Below, piece after piece: positions 1-5,911 of a DNA stretch of 40,010 nucleotides (position 1 is its first letter; each line of letters begins with the position of its first letter). The notes under the pieces are model-generated. The model saw only the letters and a list, made by a program, of their open reading frames with translations, searched no databases and was not told where the DNA came from. The stretch comes from a bacterium (GTDB lineage Bacteria > Fibrobacterota > Chitinivibrionia > Chitinivibrionales > Chitinivibrionaceae): the NCBI GenBank assembly GCA_020048285.1, contig JAIFMU010000084.1:1-40010 (forward strand), given 5' to 3'. A program made the position numbers and the translations under genes.

Positions 1-43
1 CATCGCACCCGTGAGATGTCCAGTTATGCAAAGGCTTATTCTT
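1..43. repeat. Contig-end direct repeat (copy 1 of 2)
   Basis: Bases 1-43 equal 39968-40010 except at position 14 (A here, T at 39981). The repeat lies inside the large terminase coding sequence, and the mismatch is synonymous. The length and location fit an assembly overlap of a circular or circularly permuted genome better than a biological terminal repeat. Confidence 0.9.
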
Positions 44-1198
44 ATACATCATCAGCTTAGAATCCCATTCTTTCTGGTAATCCTCAAGTGCCGATACCCC
101 ACGCTGACATTTAACCTCATCAAAATAGCTCTTCGGAAGGATAACCCTCGTCGCCTGCACCCGATCATCAATCGCTTGCCGCTTCTGAATCTCCACCCTA
201 AGTCCTAGTTTACGCAGAAATTCCTGCCGTGTCATCCCCGTACTTAAATCCCTCGCAGCGGCATCATGCGGAACCACATGCCGACCATAAGCATAGGGCC
301 TATCCCTCAATTCCTTAACAAAATGCTCCAAACCCTCGCCACTCTTCTCATAATAGTCGATATAATGCCAGTTGATTCCCACCCGCTGTCTGAACCATAT
401 CGCCGTACTGTCTCCTATCCCCAAATCCCAAAACGTATCCACCGGCACGCTAGGATCATACGGAACCGACCGCACCCTGCCATCCCTCCGCAGTTGCGCC
501 ATGATCTTACCATAATACACCCCTGGTGCTGCCGATGAAAAATTACAAAGCATTTCCTGCTCGTATTCATCCTCAGTCATATCAGCACGCATCTCTTCCA
601 ACTCAGCTCTCGGTATGATCCCACTCTCATCTGCCCGTAATATCTTAGCAAACCAGTTGGGATTTGCCACCGCCTTCATATATCTATCATAGAAGTGGTT
701 CTTCCCATGCGGAGTCCCGATGAATGTACACCACCCCTTTCTATCAGACAGCGCAGGCCTCAGAATCTGTCCCCATATTATTGGATCACATTGAGCAAAC
801 TCATCTACCACCGCTCCATCTAAGTAAATCCCCCGCAAACTATCAGGGTTATCAGATCCCAACAATCTATACGATATTTTATCATCCCACGGCGGAGGCC
901 TCTGGATCGTAACCTCTAAATCCTTCTTGTGAACATCCACCCCTGGCAAGTTCTTCGTATAGTCAAGCAAGTAATCCCACGCTATGATGCTCGCTTGCTT
1001 GTAAGTTGGAGCTATGTACGCATATTTAGGGTTCTTTAAATTGTTTCTCAGCCCTTTATCAATCATCTCATTAATGCTAAAGACTGTTTTTCCCGCTCGC
1101 CTATGTAGCACTAGCACATTAAACCGCTTCATTTCCGAATGTGTGGCACCCTGCCAATATTGTGGCTTATATCCCGTCGATATATGCTTAACTTCCAT
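1..1198 (-). CDS. terL: Terminase large subunit, N-terminal 399 codons (gene continues at 40010..39852)
   Basis: This is the packaging motor ATPase and nuclease that drives DNA into the prohead. Reading leftward from the ATG at 1198, the Walker A motif RRAGKT lies at residues 33-38. The Walker B motif is AVVDEFA at about 129-135, with the catalytic Glu after the Asp. The coupling motif IGTPHGK is near 160-166, and an RNase H-like nuclease segment begins around FWDLGIGDST. The frame runs off the left edge and resumes at the right edge. Removing the 43-bp overlap gives a complete 437-residue protein, with 1314 nt in frame. The start codon overlaps the stop of the coiled-coil gene (TAATG), indicating coupling. 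Family assignment is by motifs; the exact terminase clade is not determined. Confidence 0.95.
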   Translation of the reverse strand, partial: MEVKHISTGYKPQYWQGATHSEMKRFNVLVLHRRAGKTVFSINEMIDKGLRNNLKNPKYAYIAPTYKQASIIAWDYLLDYTKNLPGVDVHKKDLEVTIQRPPPWDDKISYRLLGSDNPDSLRGIYLDGAVVDEFAQCDPIIWGQILRPALSDRKGWCTFIGTPHGKNHFYDRYMKAVANPNWFAKILRADESGIIPRAELEEMRADMTEDEYEQEMLCNFSSAAPGVYYGKIMAQLRRDGRVRSVPYDPSVPVDTFWDLGIGDSTAIWFRQRVGINWHYIDYYEKSGEGLEHFVKELRDRPYAYGRHVVPHDAAARDLSTGMTRQEFLRKLGLRVEIQKRQAIDDRVQATRVILPKSYFDEVKCQRGVSALEDYQKEWDSKLMMYKNKPLHNWTSHGCD

Positions 1199-1443
1199 TA
1201 TTTTTTCTTACTTTTCGCTTGCGCTTCTGCCAATAATTTACTATTCGCTGCTTGCAATTCTGAATTTTCTCTTTTTAACGTGTTAATTCTGTCAACTAAT
1301 GCACCCCTCTCATCAATTGAAGTGCTATATTTCTTTTGCAACATCGCAAATTTCTCTTTCAACTCGACTAGTGGATCAATCCTCTCCGCTGTACTCAATT
1401 GCACCCACTCGTTCCTCTCGTTCAACACTCTTTCCTTCGTCAT
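1198..1443 (-). CDS. Small coiled-coil protein between the terminase subunits
   Basis: This is an 81-residue, strongly charged protein with no membrane segment. From about residue 25 to the end it has heptad-like spacing of Leu, Met and Val among Lys, Glu and Arg (for example the stretch ALVDRINTLKRENSELQAAN), so a parallel coiled coil is likely. The C-terminus is Lys-rich. I chose the ATG at 1443, since the longer frame starts from a GTG. A purine-rich GGGTGGGGA lies just upstream of the ATG. It overlaps the end of the small terminase gene by about 68 bp and the start of the large terminase by one base. Its position suggests a role in packaging or terminase assembly. I do not recognise the family. 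Confidence 0.8.
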   Translation of the reverse strand: MTKERVLNERNEWVQLSTAERIDPLVELKEKFAMLQKKYSTSIDERGALVDRINTLKRENSELQAANSKLLAEAQAKSKKK

Positions 1444-2002
1444 TGTCCCCACCCTGGTTATTGTCTCTATTAATTCCCGTCGATATTATAAATTGCACCG
1501 GTGCCGCTGCATCACCGCTATGAATAGTACGATTTCCGTACTTATACGGATTTGCCACCCCAGCCAGATACTTCAATTTATCAAACCTCAGCTTCTCCTC
1601 TGCCAGTTCATCTCTGTTTAGCCCATTAACTTCCACGTCTTGTACAATTCTGTGATAGTACCCTTCAGCTTGCACCGCTAAAGCTTCATCCAGCCGTTGC
1701 TGAACCTCAGGAAAGATTCTCTTCCACCGCATGATCGTAGAAAGCTTGGGAAACTCAGGCCGTTTACATATTTCATTCAACGTCAGATTCATGTCAACCA
1801 TCACATCGCACATTCTGTCCACTATTGACTGATGGTAACTCCACCTGGTGGTGTCACCACCCATTAGCTCTTGTAAGCCTCTAGAATGCCCTATTTTCTT
1901 TCCTGAGAGCATGTCATAGGCAATGATCTCACCACCCGGCATTGTCTCGTAGTATATCCGTTTCTCTAAATCTAGCTCTGCTTGCGATTTTGTTAAATTC
2001 AT
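1376..2002 (-). CDS. terS: Terminase small subunit
   Basis: This is the 208-residue DNA-recognition subunit of the packaging machine. Residues about 70-115 contain a helix-turn-helix-like segment with the pattern LNEICKRPEFPKLSTIMRW followed by a helical region (FPEVQQRLDEALAVQAE). This is the pattern of phage Sf6 gp1-type small terminases. It is followed by a helical oligomerisation region and an acidic, disordered tail. It lies directly upstream of the large subunit, as is usual. There is no Shine-Dalgarno sequence before the ATG; instead a sigma-70-like promoter ends five bases upstream, so the mRNA may be leaderless. The assignment is good from motif plus position. Confidence 0.85.
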   Translation of the reverse strand: MNLTKSQAELDLEKRIYYETMPGGEIIAYDMLSGKKIGHSRGLQELMGGDTTRWSYHQSIVDRMCDVMVDMNLTLNEICKRPEFPKLSTIMRWKRIFPEVQQRLDEALAVQAEGYYHRIVQDVEVNGLNRDELAEEKLRFDKLKYLAGVANPYKYGNRTIHSGDAAAPVQFIISTGINRDNNQGGDNDEGKSVEREERVGAIEYSGED

Positions 2003-2007
2003 AAGAT

Positions 2008-2036
2008 TTTATACGGCACCCCTAATGATATTTCAA
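2008..2036 (-). promoter_or_regulatory. Sigma-70-like promoter of the small terminase gene
   Basis: On the minus strand, TTGAAA (2036-2031) and TATAAA (2013-2008) are separated by exactly 17 bp. Transcription would begin about 7 nt after the -10 element, at or beside the ATG at 2002. The spacer contains one of the GGGTGC motifs. Confidence 0.6.
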
Positions 2037-2044
2037 CTATTATT

Positions 2045-2069
2045 TATGATAGTGGAGACCTTAATTGAG
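2045..2069 (+). repeat. TATGAYAGTGGAG element, copy 1
   Basis: TATGATAGTGGAG followed by ACCTTAATT lies just upstream of the small terminase promoter. Related copies, in the same orientation, are at 5111 and 5885. All are non-coding and lie next to promoters or repeat arrays, so this may be an operator or other protein-binding site. Confidence 0.55.
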
Positions 2070-2163
2070 TCTTTCGGTCAAGTATTGTTTGTCTGGTAGC
2101 TGTTAGCGCGCTTCTGGGACGGCTCACAGAGAACCAAGGTGCAAAATTTGGGGGTACCCCTAT

Positions 2164-2341
2164 GCTATTGGCAATGGTATTGGCAATGTCTATAGCATTA
2201 TCAATGTCTATGCCAGTATCAGTGCCATAGACTAGAGTAGTGATGCCTTAAGACAGTGCCATTGACCATGATGCCGATGCCGATGCCGATGCCGATGCCG
2301 ATGCCGATGCCGATGCCGATGCCGATGCCGATGCCGATGCC
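2164..2341. repeat. Hexanucleotide repeat array A (degenerate hexamers, then GATGCC x12)
   Basis: Positions 2164-2229 are eleven in-register degenerate hexamers (GCTATT, GGCAAT, GGTATT, GGCAAT, GTCTAT and so on, mostly RNNANT). After a 40-bp irregular stretch, 2270-2341 is a perfect run of twelve GATGCC units. One leftward frame reads through this as Gly-Ile repeats, but it lacks a ribosome binding site and any recognisable domain, so I treat the array as non-coding. A related array lies at 4997-5086. Confidence 0.9.
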
Positions 2342-2581
2342 GCCATGCCAGTACCACGCCATAGACTGCCCGGCCCAGATCGCTTGATTTTTATTTGCCA
2401 GGCTGAATGGCCCGATATCTCCCACCGGATGGCCTCTACGATCGATTAGAGGGCCACCACGCTGCTCGGCTCTGGTGATCGCTGCTGGTTGCTCGGCTCG
2501 GATGTTGACTCCACCGCATGCAGTTGAAAATATTTTATTTTCAGCCGCACAAACGCACATGAAAATCGGGGATTTGAACAA

Positions 2582-2680
2582 TTTAGAAAATACTCTTATA
2601 TATATATACTCTTCTCTAAATATATATTATTTAATCTCTCTTTTTAGAATCAAGTATAAGAATATAACTAAATTAATGTG
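2582..2680. other. Very AT-rich segment beside the phased repeats
   Basis: About 100 bp with under 20% GC by eye, including TATATATATATAC and AAATATATATTATTTAAT. It holds no gene. Its position between one isolated CACATGA copy and the main repeat cluster resembles the unwinding element of a replication origin. Confidence 0.6.
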
Positions 2681-2717
2681 CGTTTCAAGGTCCGTGAGAC
2701 TGAAAATCGGTCCCCGG

Positions 2718-2917
2718 TTTCATGTGCGAATTCATGTGCGTTTCATGTGATATTTCATGTGCGCTTCATGTGCGCCGAAATGTGCCAACCCAACGTGTTA
2801 TAAGATTTTTATTTAGACGCAGTGTTCTTTTTATTTAGACGCACTGGTCTGACGCGTTTGCAGCGCACATAGCACGCACATGAGATATCACATGAAACGC
2901 ACATGAGATATCACATG
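2718..2917. repeat. Helically phased inverted array of TCATGTG/CACATGA; candidate replication origin
   Basis: The left arm has TCATGTG at 2720, 2732, 2743, 2755 and 2766, with a degenerate sixth at 2778. The right arm has the reverse complement: degenerate CACATAG at 2864, then CACATGA at 2875, 2887, 2898 and 2910. Spacings are 12, 11, 12, 11 on the left and 11, 12, 11, 12 on the right, about one helical turn. The arms are inverted with respect to each other over about 48 bp with roughly 85% identity. The right arm contains a perfect 23-bp tandem duplication (2872-2894 and 2895-2917). Isolated partial copies occur at 2553-2564 and 2676-2687. This resembles an iteron-type origin or a large operator. 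Confidence 0.75.
2806..2846 (+). repeat. Tandem pair TTTTTATTTAGACGCASTG between the inverted arms
   Basis: Two 19-bp copies at 2806-2824 and 2828-2846 differ at a single base (G or C). They occupy the centre of the inverted TCATGTG/CACATGA array. No gene covers them. Confidence 0.85.
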
Positions 2918-2951
2918 AATTCTGTTAACGTGCGTGCAAGCATCACGAATT

Positions 2952-2991
2952 TATTTTTTAAAAAATAAAAAAACCCGGCACAAGGCCGGGT
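2952..2991 (-). terminator. Intrinsic terminator at the left end of the exported-protein cluster
   Basis: A 7-bp perfect stem ACCCGGC/GCCGGGT (2973-2991) with a 5-nt loop is followed, in the leftward direction, by a T-rich tract (2972-2952). It would stop transcription from the 3023-3520 gene before it enters the candidate origin. Confidence 0.85.
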
Positions 2992-3022
2992 CTATGGGTG
3001 GTGTACTGAATTTTTTTAAAAA

Positions 3023-3520
3023 TCAATCAATCCACGTCTTAAAATCATCCGAGATGCTATGCCATCTCCATTCACCATCGGCCATCATGTATAACTCCTG
3101 TTGAGTATCCTCAAATTTCGACTCAACACCGATCGAGAGGCCAAATTCACCACCATCATACTTAGTGAAAGCGCAATAACTCCGGTGGGGACTACCTATG
3201 GAAATCACCTTTCCACCTTTCAAGGCCTGAATGTAGGCCGGGTACTGGTTATCAGGGAACTTTCCATCCTTACCCCAGTATGTAGCATCGAACTCCTCAC
3301 TGACTTGGTATCCGGGTGGTAGTATTCGGCCTTTAAAACCCAACTCATAGTTGAAATGCTTGAAATAAACGTCTTCATTCACGTGTTGAGTTCCGAAATA
3401 ATACCCACCCCATCCGGTGGCAATTAACAGAAAACTCAAGGTGATCATTCTGATTGCGTATTTTTTTCTGTATTTCGCATTAAGCTCATCACAATACTTG
3501 TCAATTTTTTCAATACTCAT
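3023..3520 (-). CDS. Membrane-anchored protein of unknown function
   Basis: This 165-residue protein has a Lys/Arg-rich cytoplasmic N-terminus (about 1-24). A single hydrophobic segment follows at about 25-43 (MITLSFLLIATGWGGYYFG), then a C-terminal domain of about 120 residues with many aromatic residues. The arrangement predicts a type II membrane protein with the C-terminal domain in the periplasm. A clear AGGAGTG ribosome site precedes the ATG. It is the last gene of a leftward cluster of four exported proteins and is closed by a strong terminator. I do not recognise the family. Such clusters in phages often alter the host surface or block superinfection, but nothing in the sequence proves that here. 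Confidence 0.8.
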   Translation of the reverse strand: MSIEKIDKYCDELNAKYRKKYAIRMITLSFLLIATGWGGYYFGTQHVNEDVYFKHFNYELGFKGRILPPGYQVSEEFDATYWGKDGKFPDNQYPAYIQALKGGKVISIGSPHRSYCAFTKYDGGEFGLSIGVESKFEDTQQELYMMADGEWRWHSISDDFKTWID

Positions 3521-3546
3521 TTTTCACTCCTGTTTTTAAAAAAATT

Positions 3547-3575
3547 AAACTACATTCTGCAATCAATATTGTCAA
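3547..3575 (-). promoter_or_regulatory. Weak candidate promoter for the 3023-3520 gene
   Basis: On the minus strand a perfect TTGACA (3575-3570) lies 17 bp from TAGTTT (3552-3547). The -10 element is poor, so this is tentative. It lies in the 57-bp gap between two genes of the cluster. Confidence 0.35.
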
Positions 3576-3577
3576 CA

Positions 3578-4012
3578 TCACCACACTGCGTAATGGCCTA
3601 AGTTATCGTTGATATACGATAAACATTCGAACATTTCGTGGCTGGCCGGACTTAAATCAATCTCCTCTGGAACTGTACTGTTCATTAAAACACCCATGAT
3701 CACCGATCGATTTATTTTTAAAACCGATAAGGCCTCATTCGTGAGTACATACTTAATTGTTTTGGCCGCAGTACTGGACATAATATAAGACGTACTTGAT
3801 CGATCGATCGAACTCCTTTCAATGCATGCTATGGCCTCATCAACGCCCGCGGCCAGACGCTTATACTCGGGGGTGGTAATGGCCAGATCATACAGGCCAT
3901 TGAATTCGAAATTGTTTGATCGATGGCCCTTATATACGTCGTGAGAGGCCCAAAAATAAACGCTTATATTCGAAATGATCAAGACGATTAAAAATAAAAT
4001 CTTAGTCCTCAT
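3578..4012 (-). CDS. Exported or inner-membrane-anchored protein of unknown function
   Basis: This 144-residue protein begins MRTKILFLIVLIISNISVYFW, a positively charged start followed by a hydrophobic core typical of a signal peptide or anchor. The remainder is soluble and rich in Ser and Glu, with two Cys. An AAGGAG ribosome site lies 8 nt before the ATG. The gene starts only about 20 bp after a terminator hairpin at 4034-4056, so it is either expressed by read-through or from an unseen promoter. I do not recognise the family. Confidence 0.75.
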   Translation of the reverse strand: MRTKILFLIVLIISNISVYFWASHDVYKGHRSNNFEFNGLYDLAITTPEYKRLAAGVDEAIACIERSSIDRSSTSYIMSSTAAKTIKYVLTNEALSVLKINRSVIMGVLMNSTVPEEIDLSPASHEMFECLSYINDNLGHYAVW

Positions 4013-4024
4013 TTTTAAAACTCC

Positions 4025-4056
4025 TTAAAAAAAAGGGCCTCATTTCGAGAGGCCCT
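4025..4056 (-). terminator. Intrinsic terminator after the 4088-4405 gene
   Basis: A perfect 8-bp stem AGGGCCTC/GAGGCCCT (4034-4056) with a 7-nt loop is followed in the leftward direction by eight T residues. Both stem arms contain GGCC, the tetranucleotide enriched in this island. Confidence 0.85.
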
Positions 4057-4087
4057 AGGGGTGGTAGAACTCAATTTTTAAAAACTA

Positions 4088-4405
4088 CTATTTAACCAAC
4101 CCTTTCTTAAGTAGACGGTTTTTTACACGATCATTTGCACGCTTTTCAATCTCCGCACGAACCTGGGTGGCCTCTTGAGCGGTGGCATCTCGTTCAACGA
4201 TCGTCTTGCCCATAATCTTAGCGCCTAAAATCACCTGCTTGCCGCTGCAGTTAGTCGCTGGCTTAAGGGCCGCGACTAGGTCTTTGGCCTCTTTGTCAAA
4301 AGGGTAAGATTTGCCATCACCGATCTTAACGCATACCATGGCAGATGCTACGTTTACAGTCAGGGCCACTACACCAGCTACAACTACATTTTTCCAATTT
4401 TTCAT
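4088..4405 (-). CDS. Secreted protein with a canonical signal peptide
   Basis: This 105-residue protein has a textbook Sec signal peptide: MKNWK, then a hydrophobic core VVVAGVVALTVNV and a signal peptidase I site ASA at about residue 22. The mature protein is about 83 residues. It has two Cys that could form a disulfide (MVCVKIGDG and ATNCSG), then a Lys/Arg/Glu-rich helical C-terminus. A GGAGAT ribosome site precedes the ATG. Its own terminator follows. It is probably periplasmic or released. The function is unknown. Confidence 0.8.
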   Translation of the reverse strand: MKNWKNVVVAGVVALTVNVASAMVCVKIGDGKSYPFDKEAKDLVAALKPATNCSGKQVILGAKIMGKTIVERDATAQEATQVRAEIEKRANDRVKNRLLKKGLVK

Positions 4406-4430
4406 AACTAATCTCCAATTTTATTTTAAT

Positions 4431-4449
4431 GGGTGGCGACATGCCGCCC
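4431..4449 (-). terminator. Hairpin between two exported-protein genes; weak terminator candidate
   Basis: GGGTGGC and GCCGCCC pair with one wobble around a 5-nt loop. In the leftward direction the hairpin is followed by ATTAAAATAAAATT, which is not a convincing T tract. One stem arm is a GGGTGG motif. Confidence 0.35.
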
Positions 4450-4507
4450 AATCTGATTTTTAAAAGATAACACGCATAATCAATTCAATCAATGCGTCGT
4501 GTAAATT

Positions 4508-4729
4508 TTACTCGGCTTCTACAAATTCACAATCCTCATCATCCTCTTCTTCACACGATACATAACTGCCACCGTCAAGGGGTACATCATCACCGTAGCA
4601 TGGTACGGAGTACCCACCGCATCCGAATTTTTCACGACAATCTGCATCCGTTGTACAACTAGCGGATGGGGTGGTATCTCCGGCATTGCAATTCAAGCTT
4701 ACTAAGATCAACAATATTAAGATTTTCAT
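4508..4729 (-). CDS. Small secreted cysteine-rich acidic protein
   Basis: This is a 73-residue protein. The longer frame starts at 4750, but an AGGAG site is placed correctly for the ATG at 4729. That start gives a clean signal peptide MKILILLILVSLNCNA. The mature part is small and rich in Cys (about seven in total) with a very acidic C-terminus (EEEDDEDCEFVEAE). Disulfide-stabilised folding outside the cytoplasm is likely. It is the first gene of the leftward exported cluster. I do not recognise the family. Confidence 0.75.
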   Translation of the reverse strand: MKILILLILVSLNCNAGDTTPSASCTTDADCREKFGCGGYSVPCYGDDVPLDGGSYVSCEEEDDEDCEFVEAE

Positions 4730-4996
4730 TTTTAAACTCCTGTTTTTCATTCAATCTACATAAAAACATGATGCATCATCGATGCCAAAACGCAATCAAC
4801 GAAATTCAATCACTTAAGGGGGTGGTAAAACGGCCCCACCGTAGTATTTTGACACCGATCAAGGGCCAAAACGCCACTAATCTAATGCAACATGTTGATT
4901 TAATTGATTTTTTTCGCATCTTTATAAGAAAAAAAACTTGATTTTTCGGGCCGTCTGAATAATAGTCAGGTGTCAGAAAAATCGACAATTTTTCTA

Positions 4997-5086
4997 GACA
5001 ATGCTATTGATATAGGCATAGTCAGAGTCAGAGTCAGAGTCAGAGTCAGAGTCATAGCCATAGTCATAGCCATAGCCATAGACAAT
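4997..5086. repeat. Hexanucleotide repeat array B (15 hexamers, GTCAGA x5 core)
   Basis: The in-register hexamers are GACAAT, GCTATT, GATATA, GGCATA, five GTCAGA, GTCATA, GCCATA, GTCATA, GCCATA, GCCATA and GACAAT. The array starts and ends with the same hexamer. GCTATT and GCCATA also occur in array A at 2164-2229, so the two arrays are related. They lie on either side of the exported-protein island. Confidence 0.9.
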
Positions 5087-5110
5087 ACCCAGAAATTTTT
5101 ATAGGATGTC

Positions 5111-5137
5111 TATGACAGTGGAGGGGCCAACTTATTT
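5111..5137 (+). repeat. TATGAYAGTGGAG element, copy 2
   Basis: TATGACAGTGGAG is followed by GGGCCAACTTATTT, 24 bp after hexamer array B. It shares its core with the copies at 2045 and 5885. Confidence 0.55.
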
Positions 5138-5241
5138 TTGCAGTGGGTCAAACCGTAGAAAAATTGTTAAAGAGCTTTTGGAAATTTTCATTCTAAAACC
5201 TGTCCCATCAAAGCCCTATGGGTGGAGTTTTTTCACCACGC

Positions 5242-5517
5242 CTAAAATTCTTCTTCATCATCGGCCAATGTTCTTAGACTATTAATATATTGCTCTGCGC
5301 TGGAAGAATTAAGGAAACAACTATTAAGGTGGTGAGTTTTACTGCCATCTAAATTAAGTACATTCACACAATAAATATATTCCTTTGCGTTGATACCTTC
5401 CAAAATGCTTAATGCGTATAAGTATTCACCTGATTTTCCATACCTCATAACTTTAGTTAGGTTGGTTTTTGCACAATACGCTGCATTAAATAATCTTTTT
5501 ATCTCATATGCTTGCAT
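5242..5517 (-). CDS. Small cytosolic protein of unknown function
   Basis: This 91-residue protein has no signal or membrane segment. It starts MQAYEIKRLFNAAYCAKTNL and ends with the acidic tail DDEEEF. The start at 5517 is chosen because AAGGAT lies 8 nt upstream; the in-frame ATG at 5526 would overlap that site. It is the first leftward gene facing the rightward early operon, a position where small regulators or host-takeover proteins are common, but it has no recognisable DNA-binding motif. Confidence 0.7.
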   Translation of the reverse strand: MQAYEIKRLFNAAYCAKTNLTKVMRYGKSGEYLYALSILEGINAKEYIYCVNVLNLDGSKTHHLNSCFLNSSSAEQYINSLRTLADDEEEF

Positions 5518-5650
5518 TTTTCGCATCCTTTTTTCAATGATTTGCCTGATTACTTACACGGGCATTTACATTTTTGCAAGCAGTTTTTACAGATGAAAAG
5601 CTTACAATTGACACAAAATACTAACATTTAGCTCTAGTGATATTAATGGG

Positions 5651-5679
5651 TTGACAGTGCGTTTAGTGCAAGCAATAAT
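5651..5679 (+). promoter_or_regulatory. Rightward early promoter
   Basis: A perfect TTGACA (5651-5656) lies 17 bp from AATAAT (5674-5679), five of six matches to the -10 consensus. It points at the 5980-7551 operon across a leader of about 300 nt. No other rightward promoter in the gap is as good. Confidence 0.65.
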
Positions 5680-5884
5680 TAATTAACGCTGTAATATTTA
5701 CAACAATAGGGGGTGGGGTAGTTCTTTATGATTTCTAGCTAGTTTGTCGTGTTCTCGGTAAACTAATTTTCTTTGGACTCTTCTAGTCTCAACAACATTT
5801 ATTTATCAGACTAATTTATTTAAACAATTAATGTTTAACTATCTCGGAATCTGCGAACCAGTATCGAGAACTCCATCATTTTTT

Positions 5885-5911
5885 TATGACAGTGGAGGTC
5901 TGAATTACTTT
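5885..5911 (+). repeat. TATGAYAGTGGAG element, copy 3
   Basis: TATGACAGTGGAG followed by GTCTGAATTACTTT, about 70 bp before the first rightward early gene. It matches the copy at 2045 also in the AATT block. Confidence 0.55.

Larger units (their letters stand above)
4730..5241. other. Non-coding control region upstream of the exported-protein cluster
   Basis: I see no convincing gene here. It contains a 12-bp perfect palindrome ATGATGCATCAT (4768-4779), a GGGGGTGG motif at about 4810, GGCC sites, and a short inverted repeat GAAAAAT/ATTTTTC near 4977. It also holds hexamer array B (4997-5086) and copy 2 of the TATGAYAGTGGAG element (5111). A 60-residue leftward frame (4806-4988) is Lys/Arg-rich with no ribosome site and is probably spurious. 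The promoter of the cluster must lie here but is not clear. Confidence 0.6.

Noticed and set aside
2164-2341. CRISPR array
   Set aside because: Units are six bases with no spacers of uniform length and no Cas genes are present.
2219-2581. Leftward 120-residue frame with a Gly-Ile repeat tract
   Set aside because: It is created by the GATGCC repeat, has no ribosome site or recognisable domain, and covers clearly non-coding repeats.
4806-4988. Leftward 60-residue frame
   Set aside because: No ribosome site, low-complexity basic composition, and it lies within a control region.
5608-5636. A second TTGACA upstream of the rightward promoter
   Set aside because: No acceptable -10 hexamer lies 16-18 bp downstream; the promoter at 5651 is much better.
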